64,000 nucleotides of DNA from Lithospermum erythrorhizon. Taxonomy: Eukaryota; Streptophyta; Magnoliopsida; Boraginales; Boraginaceae. Below are positions 48,191 to 59,329 of this stretch, piece by piece. The stretch covers positions 1 through 64,000 of the forward strand of contig JADFUC010000604.1 in the NCBI GenBank assembly GCA_019722365.1, given 5' to 3'. The notes under the pieces are model-generated. The model worked only from the letters and a program-made list of their open reading frames with translations. It had not been told where the DNA came from and searched no databases. The position numbers and the translations under genes were made by a program. Positions within the stretch are counted from its first letter, which is position 1. The number at the start of each line of letters is the position of its first letter.

Positions 48191-49926
48191 AGCTTTCAAG
48201 TAATATTAGGAAGAGAGCAAGATGTGGTATGGTGAAAAAAGAAAAGAAAGATGAGTTAACTTTAGCTAAGCTGGCTAGCTGGAGAGTATGCTACTTCAAT
48301 GTGGACTAGTAGATTTATGGTAGTTTGAGGAGATTGGTTTGTCTGCTTCAAATGATGGTTAGTTGTTAATGAGAGTTACATCTAAAATATTTATATTAAA
48401 AAGAGAGTTTCATTTTATTTACTCCAACTATTTTAGTTATTTTTTCTTGTCTTTTTCATAGAGGAAAAAAAAATCTTGAAAGTGATAAAGAAAGACCATT
48501 TTCTCTGCGAACATTTAGTTTGTGAAGTAATTAGTGCATATGTAGGATGACTATATTTTGATAATTCACATGATCCATCTATAGTTCTACAAATCACTAA
48601 ATCAGTAGTATTAATAGAGTCCAATTCACATTATATAGTAGTGACAATGATCCGAAATTAACAACTAAAATTTTGAAGTAGTTGTTAAAAAATGAAGTTA
48701 AAAACAAAAAAAAAAACTAATTAAAACGACAAAAAATTAGGAGACAATAATACTACTTATTAGAAAACCTAAAACTTTTGATGGTGCAATATCGCCACAT
48801 TACTTTTAAAACAAGTATGGTAACTTTTAAAAAAATAAAAAGCTTTACTTTAAAATTTCAAGTTATTTATGGAAAAACGTAATAATTAACATGCTTCATT
48901 CCTTCAATAATGAAAAAGTTGTAACTGAGATTCGTTTAATATTTTTATATATCAATTAATATTAATTCAAGATTCATCTTACTCGATAGCCATAATAAGG
49001 TAGAATGAGTTAAAAGAAAAGAGGCAAAACGTAATAATTAACATGATTTATTACTTGTTTGGAGGAGAAATCCATGCAAGCAAAGATAAAAAGAGGAAAA
49101 GGGAAGATAGTAGTGAACGGTAATTTAGCGGGGTGACGAGTTATGGCTATATAGTTAAAAAATAAGAGGGATTTATTTTAATTACGTAAAATATTTGTTC
49201 ATACTTACCCTATACTACTATAATGTTAGGGACAGTTTTCATTTTAAGATAAAGAGTAATATACTATTTCAATGCTTTACCTTTATGGTATAATCTAAGA
49301 ATAATATTGTCATTTCAATCAGATGTTTTTGGTGGATAAATATGTCATTTTTATTATGTATTTTAGTAAAAATTCAGTTCAGCCTCTAATGTTAGTAAGG
49401 ATAAGATGCATTACGCTGCACAAAATAAATAAAGCTCGTATTCCACATATAATGTCGAGATAATTTAGGGTCCGTCGAATTAATAAACCTTCATTCGTTA
49501 AAATGCTTATCATAGTTACAAAGGAAAGGAAAATAACTGGAAAACTAAGCACCACAGGAATTAAATGATTTATAATTATATTGGGAATAGTCAATAAAAA
49601 ATCGTATCATGTTTCAGGTCACAAAATAATGGCTCTAAGAGCTATAGCCAATATCTTAACCCCAGAGAGGAGCAAAACCTAACTCGCACAAATCTCAAAT
49701 GGAAGCTCAGACATAAAACATTGCCTACTTATCTTGTAAGTTACAAAAAAAAAATTGAAGCTAACGTTGTCCATGTTAACCTCCTTTCCTCACAACTATC
49801 ATACAAAAAAAAAAGAAGAAAAGAAATCAATGTAGTCAAATTTTGTACACCAATAAACAAATCACAAATTTATGTTAGAGAGTTTCTTAAATAATTGAAT
49901 ATTAATTTATCGAGTTTCTACAGTAG
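48191..49926. other. Upstream region of ZAT, AT-rich, no gene seen
   Basis: Probably contains the ZAT promoter. A definite TATA box could not be chosen among many AT stretches. Short minus-strand frames (48433-48624, 49379-49594) have no domain. TTGATAATT at 49927-49935 is the left duplication of the next MITE. Confidence 0.35.
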
Positions 49927-49935
49927 TTGATAATT

Positions 49936-50273
49936 GAGCAAATTGCATCCGTGGTCCCGCAAGTGACACTATTGCGCATTAGTCCCAAGAATTGACTTTT
50001 TTATCGCATTTAGTCCATAAAATATTAATCTAACAAATAACGTTTTATAACGCTTTTTGGGGTCAATTTGAGTGATAATATAATTTTTGGGGTTAAAATG
50101 TAATAAAACGTTATATTATCACCCCAAAATTGACCCCAAAACGTTATAAAACGTTACTTGTTAACGGAATTAATATTTTAGGGACTAAATGCGATAAAAA
50201 AAATCAATTATCGACCACAGACACCAAATCGCACCATCGCCACATTTGTGGTGACCACGTATGCAATTTCCTC
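49936..50273. mobile_element. 338-bp MULE-type MITE (foldback)
   Basis: The ends are GAGCAAATTGCATCCGTGGTC and, inverted, GAGGAAATTGCATACGTGGTC. The inverted homology continues far inward (TTTTTTATCGCATTTAGTCC against GGACTAAATGCGATAAAAAA). A perfect 9-bp duplication TTGATAATT flanks it (49927-49935 and 50274-50282), the length made by Mutator-like transposases. No coding capacity. Confidence 0.92.
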
Positions 50274-50494
50274 TTGATAATTGGTAATAAAAAAAATGAA
50301 TCCAGATTCAATCTTTATAATGAAAATAGATATTGAAATAACTGGGCTAAAAACCCCGAATTAAAATCCATCGGGTCGGTATTAGATAATACTGAATCCA
50401 ATAGAAATTCACAGATTCAAACCTCTTCCCCCCCATTTTTCTCCTTCACCGCAATCCTGCCTCTCAAACCCATCAAACTTACTCATGGTCAGCT

Positions 50495-50640
50495 ACTCAA
50501 GATGATGAATTTGAAAGACTCGGAACTAACGTAAATGTGTTCGAAAGTTTACTACAGTCTCGCAAGTATTTTGAAGAAACTAGCGTGATCTTCCGGTCTA
50601 AATCTACTAGCACTAAAAAGGTTAGTTTTAAGCTACTAAA
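50495..50640 (+). repeat. Exon-like unit, copy 1 of 4
   Basis: Open frame DDEFERLGTNVNVFESLLQS (with one shift) then RKYFEETS and KSTSTKK, ending AAAAAG|GTTAG, a fair splice donor. The other copies are at 51095-51260 (direct) and 55440-55620 and 56225-56375 (inverted). The protein is not recognised. Confidence 0.5.
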
Positions 50641-51094
50641 CTAGTCCCTCCGTTTTTTTATTTGTCGTTCTAGTATAAATTTTTGTGTTTCAAAATATTT
50701 TATCATTTTAGCATAAAAAGTTGTAATTCTACATTTTCATTATATTTTTTGACTATGTATTTGCAAATGATGTTAGTCGAAAATATGGTTTAATATTTGC
50801 AAATTATAGTCGAGATATGGTTTTGTTAATGCTTATCTAAAAATTGTTCGCATTTTAATTCTGTGTAACAGACTGTGTTTAGTTTTTGAAATTTATGCTT
50901 AATTTAAGTTTTTGTGTATTATTGCAACCGATTGTAATTTTTGAATTTTTTAATGAGGTGTTTACTTTTGAAGTTCGACCGATTTTAGGTTTTTCTTGTT
51001 TCAACTTTGTAATCTCTGAAATTCTATCGTTGACTAATCATATTAGGTGTTAGTTCATTTGATTATTGTTTTAATGTCAACTTTGGTCAGATTG

Positions 51095-51260
51095 TTTCGG
51101 GATGCCATCAAACTTACCTAAGGCTGTTACTAAAGATGACGGTTTGAAAGATTCTCGAACCAACGAAAAGTTCGAAAGTTTATTTCACGCCAAGGCATTT
51201 TGAAGAAACTTGTTTCGATTCGGTTCAAATCTTCCAGCACTAAAAATGCTAGTTTTAAGC
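51095..51260 (+). repeat. Exon-like unit, copy 2 of 4
   Basis: Diverged direct copy of 50495-50640 (ATGCCATCAAACTTACC at about 51102, CACTAAAAATGCTAGTTTTAAGC at its end). The frame closes after the FESLFHAKAF-like phrase. Confidence 0.5.
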
Positions 51261-52966
51261 TACCAACTACTCCATCCGTTTTATTTGTCATTAAGCTACT
51301 AAACTACTCCTTCATTTTTTTATTTATCGTTATAGTATACCTTTTGCGTTTCAAAATATTTCATTATTTTAAAGATAAAAATCAGAATTTACATTTTCAT
51401 CAGTAATTTTTACTATATTTTTTTACAAATTATCAATCATTGGACATTTTCAATGTTTTTTTTGATTATTTTTTATTTTCCTTAATTTATGTGAAAATTA
51501 GTAGAACAACAAATAAAAAAAAGGAGGATTAATAGATATGTGTTGTTAATTGGTTCCAATAACATCATTTGCACATTGTTTGCATAGAATCAAACATCGT
51601 AAAAGTAAGAGGTTGATCCCATCCTTTCTTGGGCGGAGAAAGAAACCATTGTTACAGCTTGTTACAGTTTATATATAGATCTAAGACCTATTGTCTTTTC
51701 ATTCATGATTTTCTTTTGAATTTTTCTTGTGTTTTTATTTGATTTATCATTGAATCCGGGAAGGGTCAAACGGATTATATAATAAGATCGTAGACTATTT
51801 GTCATTTACTTCATTTTTGTACATTCCAAGCTATATGTAATAGAATTTTAAATAATTTAAATGGATCTGCATATAATGGTTGTCATTTATGCTTGCCTGT
51901 CATTCGTAGTCAATTTCGAACTTCTACTACGTATTATCTTCAACCCCGACTTTTAATTTATGATTTTCCTTTACTATCGTTTTATTACGCTTCCGACCTC
52001 GAGATTTATTGTATCCGAATTGTCGATATTGGTTTTCGATGTTGATTATATGTTAAATTTGCAAGTTTCATGATTGTATGAAATGTAACGCTTATGAAAT
52101 ATATATTGTTATCCATATCCTTTGCATCCACTTACTTTAAGTATCAGCCAATAATCACGATTGTTTTTGGTTAAAGATTTTTCAACTTTTTTGGGTTCAC
52201 ATTTCGCTTTTGGAAGTAAAAACTTTATGATTTCAAACCTGACACTCTTTGTGGGTTTGTTGTTGTTGTCCCAAAAGATTGTCCGGGCTTTGGATTTTCA
52301 AGTGTTGTGATATTTTGTTCTTTTCTCTGCTTGTTGGGTGTTTTTCATTGATTTAAGGCTAAGTTTTGACGAAAAACTTCTACAAGCAATTTTTTTTTTG
52401 CTTTCGCTAATGAGTGTCTAGTCCTTTGAGATTATTGGCATTGCATTTGAAGAAGGCATATTTCCTTTGTTCGTGGGTCCGTGAAGCTCAAATTTTAGGT
52501 GACTTTTCTTTTTCAACTTTTTAAGTTCTTTCAGTGAAATGGTCCCATTTTTAACCCCTTCTTTGTCTATTCGTGTGATGCTTTTTGTTGGGTTTAAATA
52601 AATGATTTGGCAGTGAAAATTTTGAGAAAATCAAGGATGTTTGGTTTTCTCGATTTTGAAAAGATTATTGATGAGTGTTCATTTTCTTTATGCCGCTTCA
52701 TACCAACACTCCAGGTGCAAAGAACGCGATGCAAAAAGTCCTTTTTTTTTGAAGTGCGGCCGAGCTCAAATAACTTCATTGGCAATTTTTCTTCAATTGT
52801 GGAGTAGATGCTGATATGATTGCTGGATTAAGATTTTAACATCCTGAAGCTTTTGTTCTCAAATTTTCATCCTTAAATCATTTATTTATAAGTTTTTTCT
52901 TCGGTTTTGATATACGAATTTCGAACTTCTCTAAATTTACGCATTATCTTCAACCTCTACTTTAAT

Positions 52967-53697
52967 TCTACGATTCGCTTAATTTAGTTCCTAAAAAATT
53001 TTGAGATTTATTTTTTGTGTCTAATTGGGTATTTAAAGAATTATTGGGCATAAAAATACTATTTAGTTGCAATTCTCTAAACCCGATTTGATTTATATAA
53101 TTCAAATATTATTTTTATATAAAAATACTATAACCATCTATTTCTAATTTTTAATGTTTATAAGCAGAGATGGGCGATTCTTCTAAGTTTGGTATATATA
53201 CTCTCGAATTTCCGCTGCATCCTTCCACCAAAATATTTTTTTTTCTTCGTTTTTCTGTCTAACTTAAACCATCAATAACTAATTAATTATATGATAAAAA
53301 ATTTATAAAATTTTAATTTTATGAAAATATATTTAAACATAAATTTATTGATATCAATTCTTACATTTTTAAACTAAAGAATAAGAATTAATTAATGTTC
53401 AAAATTAGACACATAAAAACGAAAACGTAATATAACTTGAATCGAAGGTACTAAGTTACTAGTTATAAAACTATTTCCATTCAACTACTAATTGACAAAA
53501 CAAGTACCTTGTCAAATTATTTCCTTCAGTACTAATTATATAGGCGAGATCTATTTGATGCAACTATAATTACTTACTTTTCACTATCCGGTCACTCCCT
53601 AGCACCAGATTTTATGCAACTATGAATTGATTTCACATACCGTATAACAATTACCTTGGTCAAATTAAATGTAATGATAGTGAAATTAATTAAATTA
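52967..53697. repeat. Spacer of the inverted repeat, itself repeated at 59.3-60.3 kb
   Basis: The text 53000-53510 appears in reverse complement at about 59750-60310 (for example CATCTATTTCTAATTTTTAATG at 53134 against CATTAAAAATTAGAAATCGATG at 60121). The last part (53590-53690) is an inverted copy of the 176-bp minisatellite unit at 58.8-59.3 kb (TTACCTTGGTCAAATTAA). Confidence 0.7.
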
Positions 53698-55439
53698 AAA
53701 AGTAGAGGTTGAAGATAATACATAGTTAGAGAAGTTCGAAATTCGACTATATCAAAAGTTTAAGAAAAAGAAGCATAAATAAATGATTTAAGGATGAAAA
53801 TTTTTGAGAACAAAACTCTTGTTAAAAATGTAAATCCACGTAATCATATCAACGCTTACCCACAATTGAGCAAAAATGCCAATGAGATTATTTGGAGCTC
53901 AACCACACTTCAAAAAAAATGGACTTTTGCATCACCGATTAAGCCGCACACAAAAAGATTGTTGGGTATGAACAACATAAAGAAAATGAACACTCATCAA
54001 AAATCTTTACAAAATTGAAGAAAAACCAAAACATCCTTGAGTTTTTCACCACCCTTAAATCATTTATTTAAACCCAACAAAAAACTCATCACTCCGAATG
54101 ATCAAAGAAGGGTTAAAAAATTAGGACCATTTCACCTCCAAAGAAGAACTTAAAAAAGTTGAAAAGAAAAAGTCACCTAAAATTTGAGCTCACGCACTAC
54201 CTAACAAAGCGAAACATGCTTTCTTCAAATGCAATGCAATAATCTCGTGCTAGACTAGACATTTTCATTAACTCAAAGCAAAAAAAAAATTACTTGTAGA
54301 AGTTTTTTTCGTCAAACTTAGCCTTAAATCAAATTTAAAAACACCCAACAAAACGTAAAAGAACAAAATATCACAACATTTGAAAATCAAACTGACAATC
54401 TGGGGACAACAACAAACCCCACAAAGAGTGTCCGCTTTGAATCATAAAAGTTTTTTCACTTCCAAAGCGTAAATATGAACCCAAAAAGTTGAAAAGTCAA
54501 TTTAAAACTCCAAAACAACTGGACGATATTGGCTACTTAACTAAAGTGTTAAGTGGACGCAAAGGATATGGACCAACAATATATATATTTATAAACGTTA
54601 CATTTCATACAATCATGAAACTTGCAAATTTAACATATAATCAACATTCAAACCAATATCAAGAATTGCATAATAAATCTCAAGCTGCCGACGTAATAAG
54701 AACAAAAGAGTAAAAAGGAAAATCATAAATTAAAAAAGTCGAGGTTGAAAGATAATAAGACAGTAGAGAAGTTCAAATTCAACTACATCGTAACGTACAA
54801 CTACATAAATAGCAACCATTATATACCACGCCCATTTCTAAAATTATTTAAAATTCTACATATAGCTTGGAATGTACAAAATAGAAGTAAATGACAAATA
54901 GTTTCTCGATCTTATTATATAATCCGCTTTGACCCTTTCTTTATTCAATGATAAATCAAATAAAAACACAAGAAAATTCAAAGAAAATCATGAATGAAAG
55001 ACCAATAGGTCTTAGATCTATATATAAAATCGCAATAACCGTGAATAATGGTTTCTCCGCCCAAAAAAGGACGTGGAATCAACCTCTTACTTTTAATGAT
55101 GTTCACGAATGCAAACAATGCGCAAATGATATTATTGAAGCCAATTAACAACACATATCTATTAGTTCCTTCTTTTTTATTTATTTGTCGTTTCGCAATT
55201 AATTTTTCACATAGATTAAGTAAAAAATAAAAAATAGTCAAAAATATATTGAAAAATGTGGAATGATTGATAGTTGCATAAAAAAATATAGTCAAAAATT
55301 ACAATGAAAATGTAGAATTGCAAAATTTTATGCTAAAATGACAAAATATTTAAAAAAAAAAAATTATACTATAGCGACAAATAAAAAAACGAAGGAGTAG
55401 ATTAGTAGCTTAATGACAAATAAAACAAGGAAGGAGTAG

Positions 55440-55620
55440 TTTAGTATCTTAAAACTAACATTTTTAGTGCTAGTAGATTTAGACCGGAAGATCACGCAAG
55501 TTTCTTCAAAATACTTGTCAGACTGTAGTAAACTTTCGAACACATTTACGTTAGTTCAGAATCTTTCAAATTCATCATCTTTAGTGACAGCCATAGGTAA
55601 GTTTGATGGCATCCCAAAAC
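55440..55620 (-). repeat. Exon-like unit, copy 3 of 4
   Basis: Inverted copy. On the plus strand it reads TTTTTAGTGCTAGTAGATTTAG, then AGACTGTAGTAAACTTTCGA and onward to AAGTTTGATGGCATCCC. It keeps features of copies 1 and 2. Confidence 0.5.
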
Positions 55621-56224
55621 AATCTGACCACTAAGGAAGTTGACATTAAAACAACAATCAAATGAACTAATACCTAATATGATTAGTCAATGATAGAATT
55701 TTAGATACAAGTCAAAACAAAAACCTAAAATCGGCCTAATCCGAAAGTAAACATCTTATTAGAAAATTCAAAAATTACAATCGGTTGCGATAATACACAA
55801 AAACTTAAATTAAGCATAAATTTCAAAAACTAAGCACCGAATCTATACACATTAAAATTCAAGAATAATTTTTCGTCAAAACGTAACAAAACCCATATTC
55901 ACGACTAACATAATTTGCCGTAATACACAAAAACTTAAATTAAGCATAAATTTCAAAAACTAAACACCGAATCTGTACACAAATTAAAATGCGAGAACAA
56001 TTTTTAGACAAAACGTAACAAAAATCATATTCTCGACTAACATAATTTGCAAATATTAAAACATATTTTCGACTAACATCATTTGCAAATACATAGTCAA
56101 AAAATATAATGAAAATGTAGAATTACAACTTTTTATGCTAAAATGACAAAATATTTTGAAACACAAAATTTTATACTTGAACGACAAATAAAAAAACCAA
56201 GGGATTAGTTAGTAGCTTAAAACT

Positions 56225-56375
56225 AACCTTTTTAGTGCTAATAGATTTAGACCGAAAGATCACTCAAGTTTCTTCAAAATACTTGCAAGACTGTAGTAAA
56301 CTTTCGAACACATTTACGTTAGTTCCGAGTCTTTCAAATTCATCATCTTCGACAACCATAAGTAAAGCTTGATGA
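56225..56375 (-). repeat. Exon-like unit, copy 4 of 4
   Basis: Inverted copy (TTTTTAGTGCTAATAGATTTAG at about 56230, TTCAAATTCATCATCTTCG at about 56334). It is the partner of copy 1 in the palindrome. Confidence 0.5.
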
Positions 56376-56521
56376 AGCCTGAGAGGGGGACGGATTGTGG
56401 TCAAGAGGGAGAAACGGGAGGGGGGGGAGGGGGGGAGTATGGTTTGAATCTCGTGAATTTCTATTGGATTTGAGAGTTAGAGACCAATATTATCTAATAC
56501 CGAACCCGATGGATTTTAATT

Positions 56522-57049
56522 ATGGTATCCATTGTTTTTCAAAATTTTCATTGTCAATGTATTTTTATAATACTAATACCATAATTAAAATATCAAAGTA
56601 GAAAATACCTCATTTATTTAATATAGTGTATACGAATACAATAATATTTTGAGATGTGTTTTTCTTATGTGTTGTTAGATAAGAGTTTGTCGAGAATTAT
56701 TTGTGAATATGGTCGAATACCATTTCAGGTTATAAAGACAAGTATGCATCAACAATATATAAATACCATGATGGTATCCATTACTTTTTAGAATTTTTAT
56801 TCTAAATTTTTTTTATAATAGTAATGTCATTGTTGAAATACCACATAGGAGAAAGGATCCATTTATTTAATATCATGTAATGTAAATAGAATAATGGCTC
56901 GTATGTATTTGTTATATGATGTTACATAATAATTTTTTGAAATTATTCGAGAATGTCTTGAATACCATTTGTGTTAACATTATGATATCTATCTAAACTA
57001 TAAAATACCATGAACTTTTTAATAATGATATGTATTATTTTTTAGAATT
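56522..57049. other. AT-rich flank, no gene seen
   Basis: Contains repeated phrases of the type ATGGTATCCATT-TTTTAGAATTTT (56522, 56770, 57019), so it is itself an old, loose direct repeat. Confidence 0.4.
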
Positions 57050-57250
57050 TCATGATCCAATTTGGTTTAATTTTTATTTAATTTTGATCCAATTGGTTTA
57101 ATTTGAATTTTCTGATCCAATTTGGTTTTGATTTTGATCCAATTGATTTAATTTGAATTTTCGTTTTCAATTTGATTTAATTTTTCTTGTTATTTATTGT
57201 AATCCAATTTATTTGATTTCTTTGAATTTTGAATTTTGGTATCAATTTAA
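57050..57250. repeat. Minisatellite of GATCCAATTTGGTTTAATTT type
   Basis: The phrase TTGATCCAATT(T)GGTTTAATTTGAATTTT repeats about five times with small changes, in AT-rich context. Confidence 0.75.
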
Positions 57251-57507
57251 TTTAATTTATGATATAATTTGATGAAACAAGGTGATAGTGGAGATAAGAA
57301 GGGAGGGGGTTCTTGGTATTGACTATTGAGACACGTGAAAGTAAAATAGTGAATTAGGTAAGCAAAAATAACATTATTGTAATGTACTTTGTAAGGAGGA
57401 TGCTTACAAATGGGAATAAGCCTCCAAAATGGACTCACATCCATGATTATAAATTCCCAGTATAAATAATTTAAAGCAAAAAAAAAAATTATTGTGATTA
57501 AACATAC

Positions 57508-57588
57508 CTCAGAAAGTCGCGGCCCTTGTCGGTAAGGCGCACAATTTTACTCATGGCAACACCACACTTCATTCCGTCAGTATATTCC
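57508..57588 (-). other. Exon-like segment (second) of an unrecognised gene
   Basis: Minus-strand open segment EYTDGMKCGVAMSKIVRLTD then KGRDFLR, ending at a good donor (CTGAG|GTATG). It is in phase with the segment at 57708-57784 if joined at 57588, but the bases there are CT instead of the expected AG acceptor. Codon use and GC content differ sharply from the AT-rich surroundings. I do not recognise the protein. Confidence 0.4.
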
Positions 57589-57707
57589 AGAAATTGGGAT
57601 CAAGTAATTGCAAACGATATTAGTTTCAAAATACATAGCAAAACAATTTGATAATAAAATGTATAAAAATCTACTTAACTGGTTGGGTAATGTATGAGGC
57701 ATATTAC

Positions 57708-57784
57708 CTAAGAACAGAACTAACATACTCATTTCCAGTATCTTCAGCAATTTGGAGTAACTGTTGGCAGATCTGATTTTGTCG
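57708..57784 (-). other. Exon-like segment (first) of an unrecognised gene
   Basis: Minus-strand open segment of 77 bases bounded by TTTCATAG acceptor and TTCTTAG|GTAATATG donor. It reads RQNQICQQLLQIAEDTGNEY then VSSVLR, an amphipathic helix-like stretch. Together with 57508-57588 it looks like the middle of a spliced gene whose remaining exons were not found on either side within the window. It may be a captured fragment inside repetitive DNA. Confidence 0.42.
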
Positions 57785-58384
57785 CTATGAAAAAGAGGGG
57801 AAAATGTCATGATTAAAAGTATTATTATATTATGATGTGCTAAAATTTATACACACTATCAAGGGAATTATTTCGATGCATATTTATTATTTTAACGAGT
57901 AAAAATACTAAATTCAATTCATACATTTTATTTGCATAGAATGTAATAGCCTGTATAGTTAGAGAAGGTGTCCATGAACTCTGATCTATATGTAATTGCG
58001 CCCTTTGGGAATTTCAGATTCAATAAATCATCGATTGAAAAAAACTAAAAAAAAATGTTCTAGTGTCGAAACCATCCAATTGGGTCTCTTAGAGCCAAAG
58101 CGAGATTTTAGGAAAGATTTATTGTGCCCTAATTAATGTCTACCTTCTTCAGATGAACAAATGTATGTTTTTGTCTCCGTCCAACCCTTCATTACATGCA
58201 AATTAAAGTTACGGTTTTTTTTGTTAACTAATAGTCCATTACTATGTTCATCATTACTATGCATTTAAACTACTTGAAGGCGGCACTAGATCGATCCAAA
58301 AATATTTTTAAGCGTTATGAATATAACCCCAATGTGAATAATGAAGAAACATGCTTATATAGCGTGGCTTTGACTCTCTGCATA
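57785..58384. other. No supported gene
   Basis: AT-rich to 57950, then mixed sequence. It may contain intron or further worn exons of the segment above, but no open segment with both splice borders was found. Confidence 0.3.
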
Positions 58385-58470
58385 TATATTACGGAGCATT
58401 GTGTAAATTGATAAAGTTGGACGACTATTATCTGCCCAACTGTTGCCAACTTGCCATGAAATTGGTTGTG
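58385..58470. repeat. Direct repeat, copy 1 (other copy at the window end)
   Basis: TATATTACGGA followed by AAGTTGGACGACT, TCTGCCCAACTGTTGCCAAC and TTGCCATGAAA is shared with 63924-64000. The second copy runs off the window, so the true repeat is longer. Confidence 0.85.
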
Positions 58471-58754
58471 CAATGAAGTTCTTGAAAAAGTTGTAAAATT
58501 CCATTCTATTGATATTTAACTAATACATACTGCCTTCCTAAAATTTCGTTCAATTATTAATACATTTTGATGTTTTAATTAACAAACTAAATTTTGATTT
58601 AATTTAGATGATCATAAAAATAGTAAGTACATTGCTGATACAGTATTTTGATATATTATTAAAAATATTTAGGTTCAAATTGAAAAAATCAACAAATCAA
58701 AATTTAAAATTACAAAATCTTTTAGGAATAGAGGAGAATATAACCAAATGGCTG

Positions 58755-59300
58755 AAATGAATTCATAGTTGCATGGGAATAGGTCTATAGCTAGGAATTG
58801 TACCAAATAGGAAAAATAAGTAAATAACTACTCGGAGTAATTTATAGTTGCATGGAAATAGATCTATAACTATTAAATGTACCGGATAGTGAAATTAATT
58901 TGACCGAGGTAATTGTTATGCAATAGGTAAAATCAATTCATAGTTGCATGGAAATAGATCTAGAGCTAGGAATTTGACCAGATATGGAAATAATTAAATA
59001 ACTACTCGGAGTAATTTATAGTTGCATGGAAATAGATCTATGGCTATTATTAAATGTACCGGATAGTGAAATTAATTTGACCAAGGTAATTGTTATGTAG
59101 TAGTTGAAATCAATTCATAGTTGCATGAAAATAGGTCTATAGCTAGCAATTGTACTAGATAGTGAAAAATAAGTAATTTATAGTTGCATGGAAATAGATC
59201 TATATATAGCTAGTTACTGTATTGAATGTAAATAATTTGACAAGGTAATTGTTATGTGAATAATTAATAGTTGCATGGAAATAGTTCTATAACTAGTAAC
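58755..59300. repeat. Minisatellite, unit about 176 bp with half-unit structure
   Basis: TTCATAGTTGCATGG-AATAG-TCTA starts at 58762, 58937 and 59114. Between the starts, a related half-unit with TTTATAGTTGCATGGAAATAG lies in each unit, followed by TACCGGATAGTGAAATTAAT and GGTAATTGTTATG. Partial units continue to 59300 and again at 59620-59830. Confidence 0.85.
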
Positions 59301-59329
59301 TTAGTACCTACCATTCAAATTATATTACA

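Larger units (their letters stand above)
50359..52966 (+). repeat. Left arm of a large inverted repeat (about 2.6 kb)
   Basis: From AATTAAAATCCATCGGGT at 50359, the sequence is matched in reverse complement by the right arm ending at 56521. The match runs inward through the TTTACTACAGTC unit, the blocks at 51000-51250, the TTATATAATAAGATCG block at 51775 and on to CGAATTTCGAACTTCTCTAA at 52915-52935. Small indels separate the arms. No transposase, TIR or long ORF was recognised. An exon-like phrase (ERLGTNVNVFESLLQSRKYF followed by KK|GTTAG) at 50500-50625 hints that a gene piece was captured. Confidence 0.88.
53698..56521 (-). repeat. Right arm of the large inverted repeat (about 2.8 kb)
   Basis: Reverse complement of the left arm, starting at AAGTAGAGGTTGAAGATAAT and ending GGATTTTAATT at 56521. 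Matches include GAACACATTTACGTTAGTTC at 56307 and 55549. It holds the two inverted copies of the exon-like unit (55440-55620 and 56225-56375). A poly-G/A patch at 56385-56440 has replaced the C-rich text of the left arm. Confidence 0.88.

Noticed and set aside
49936..50273. First read as a microRNA-like hairpin
   Set aside because: The perfect 9-bp flanking duplication and the TIRs at the ends show that it is a MULE-type MITE. Small-RNA production is possible but not needed to explain the fold.
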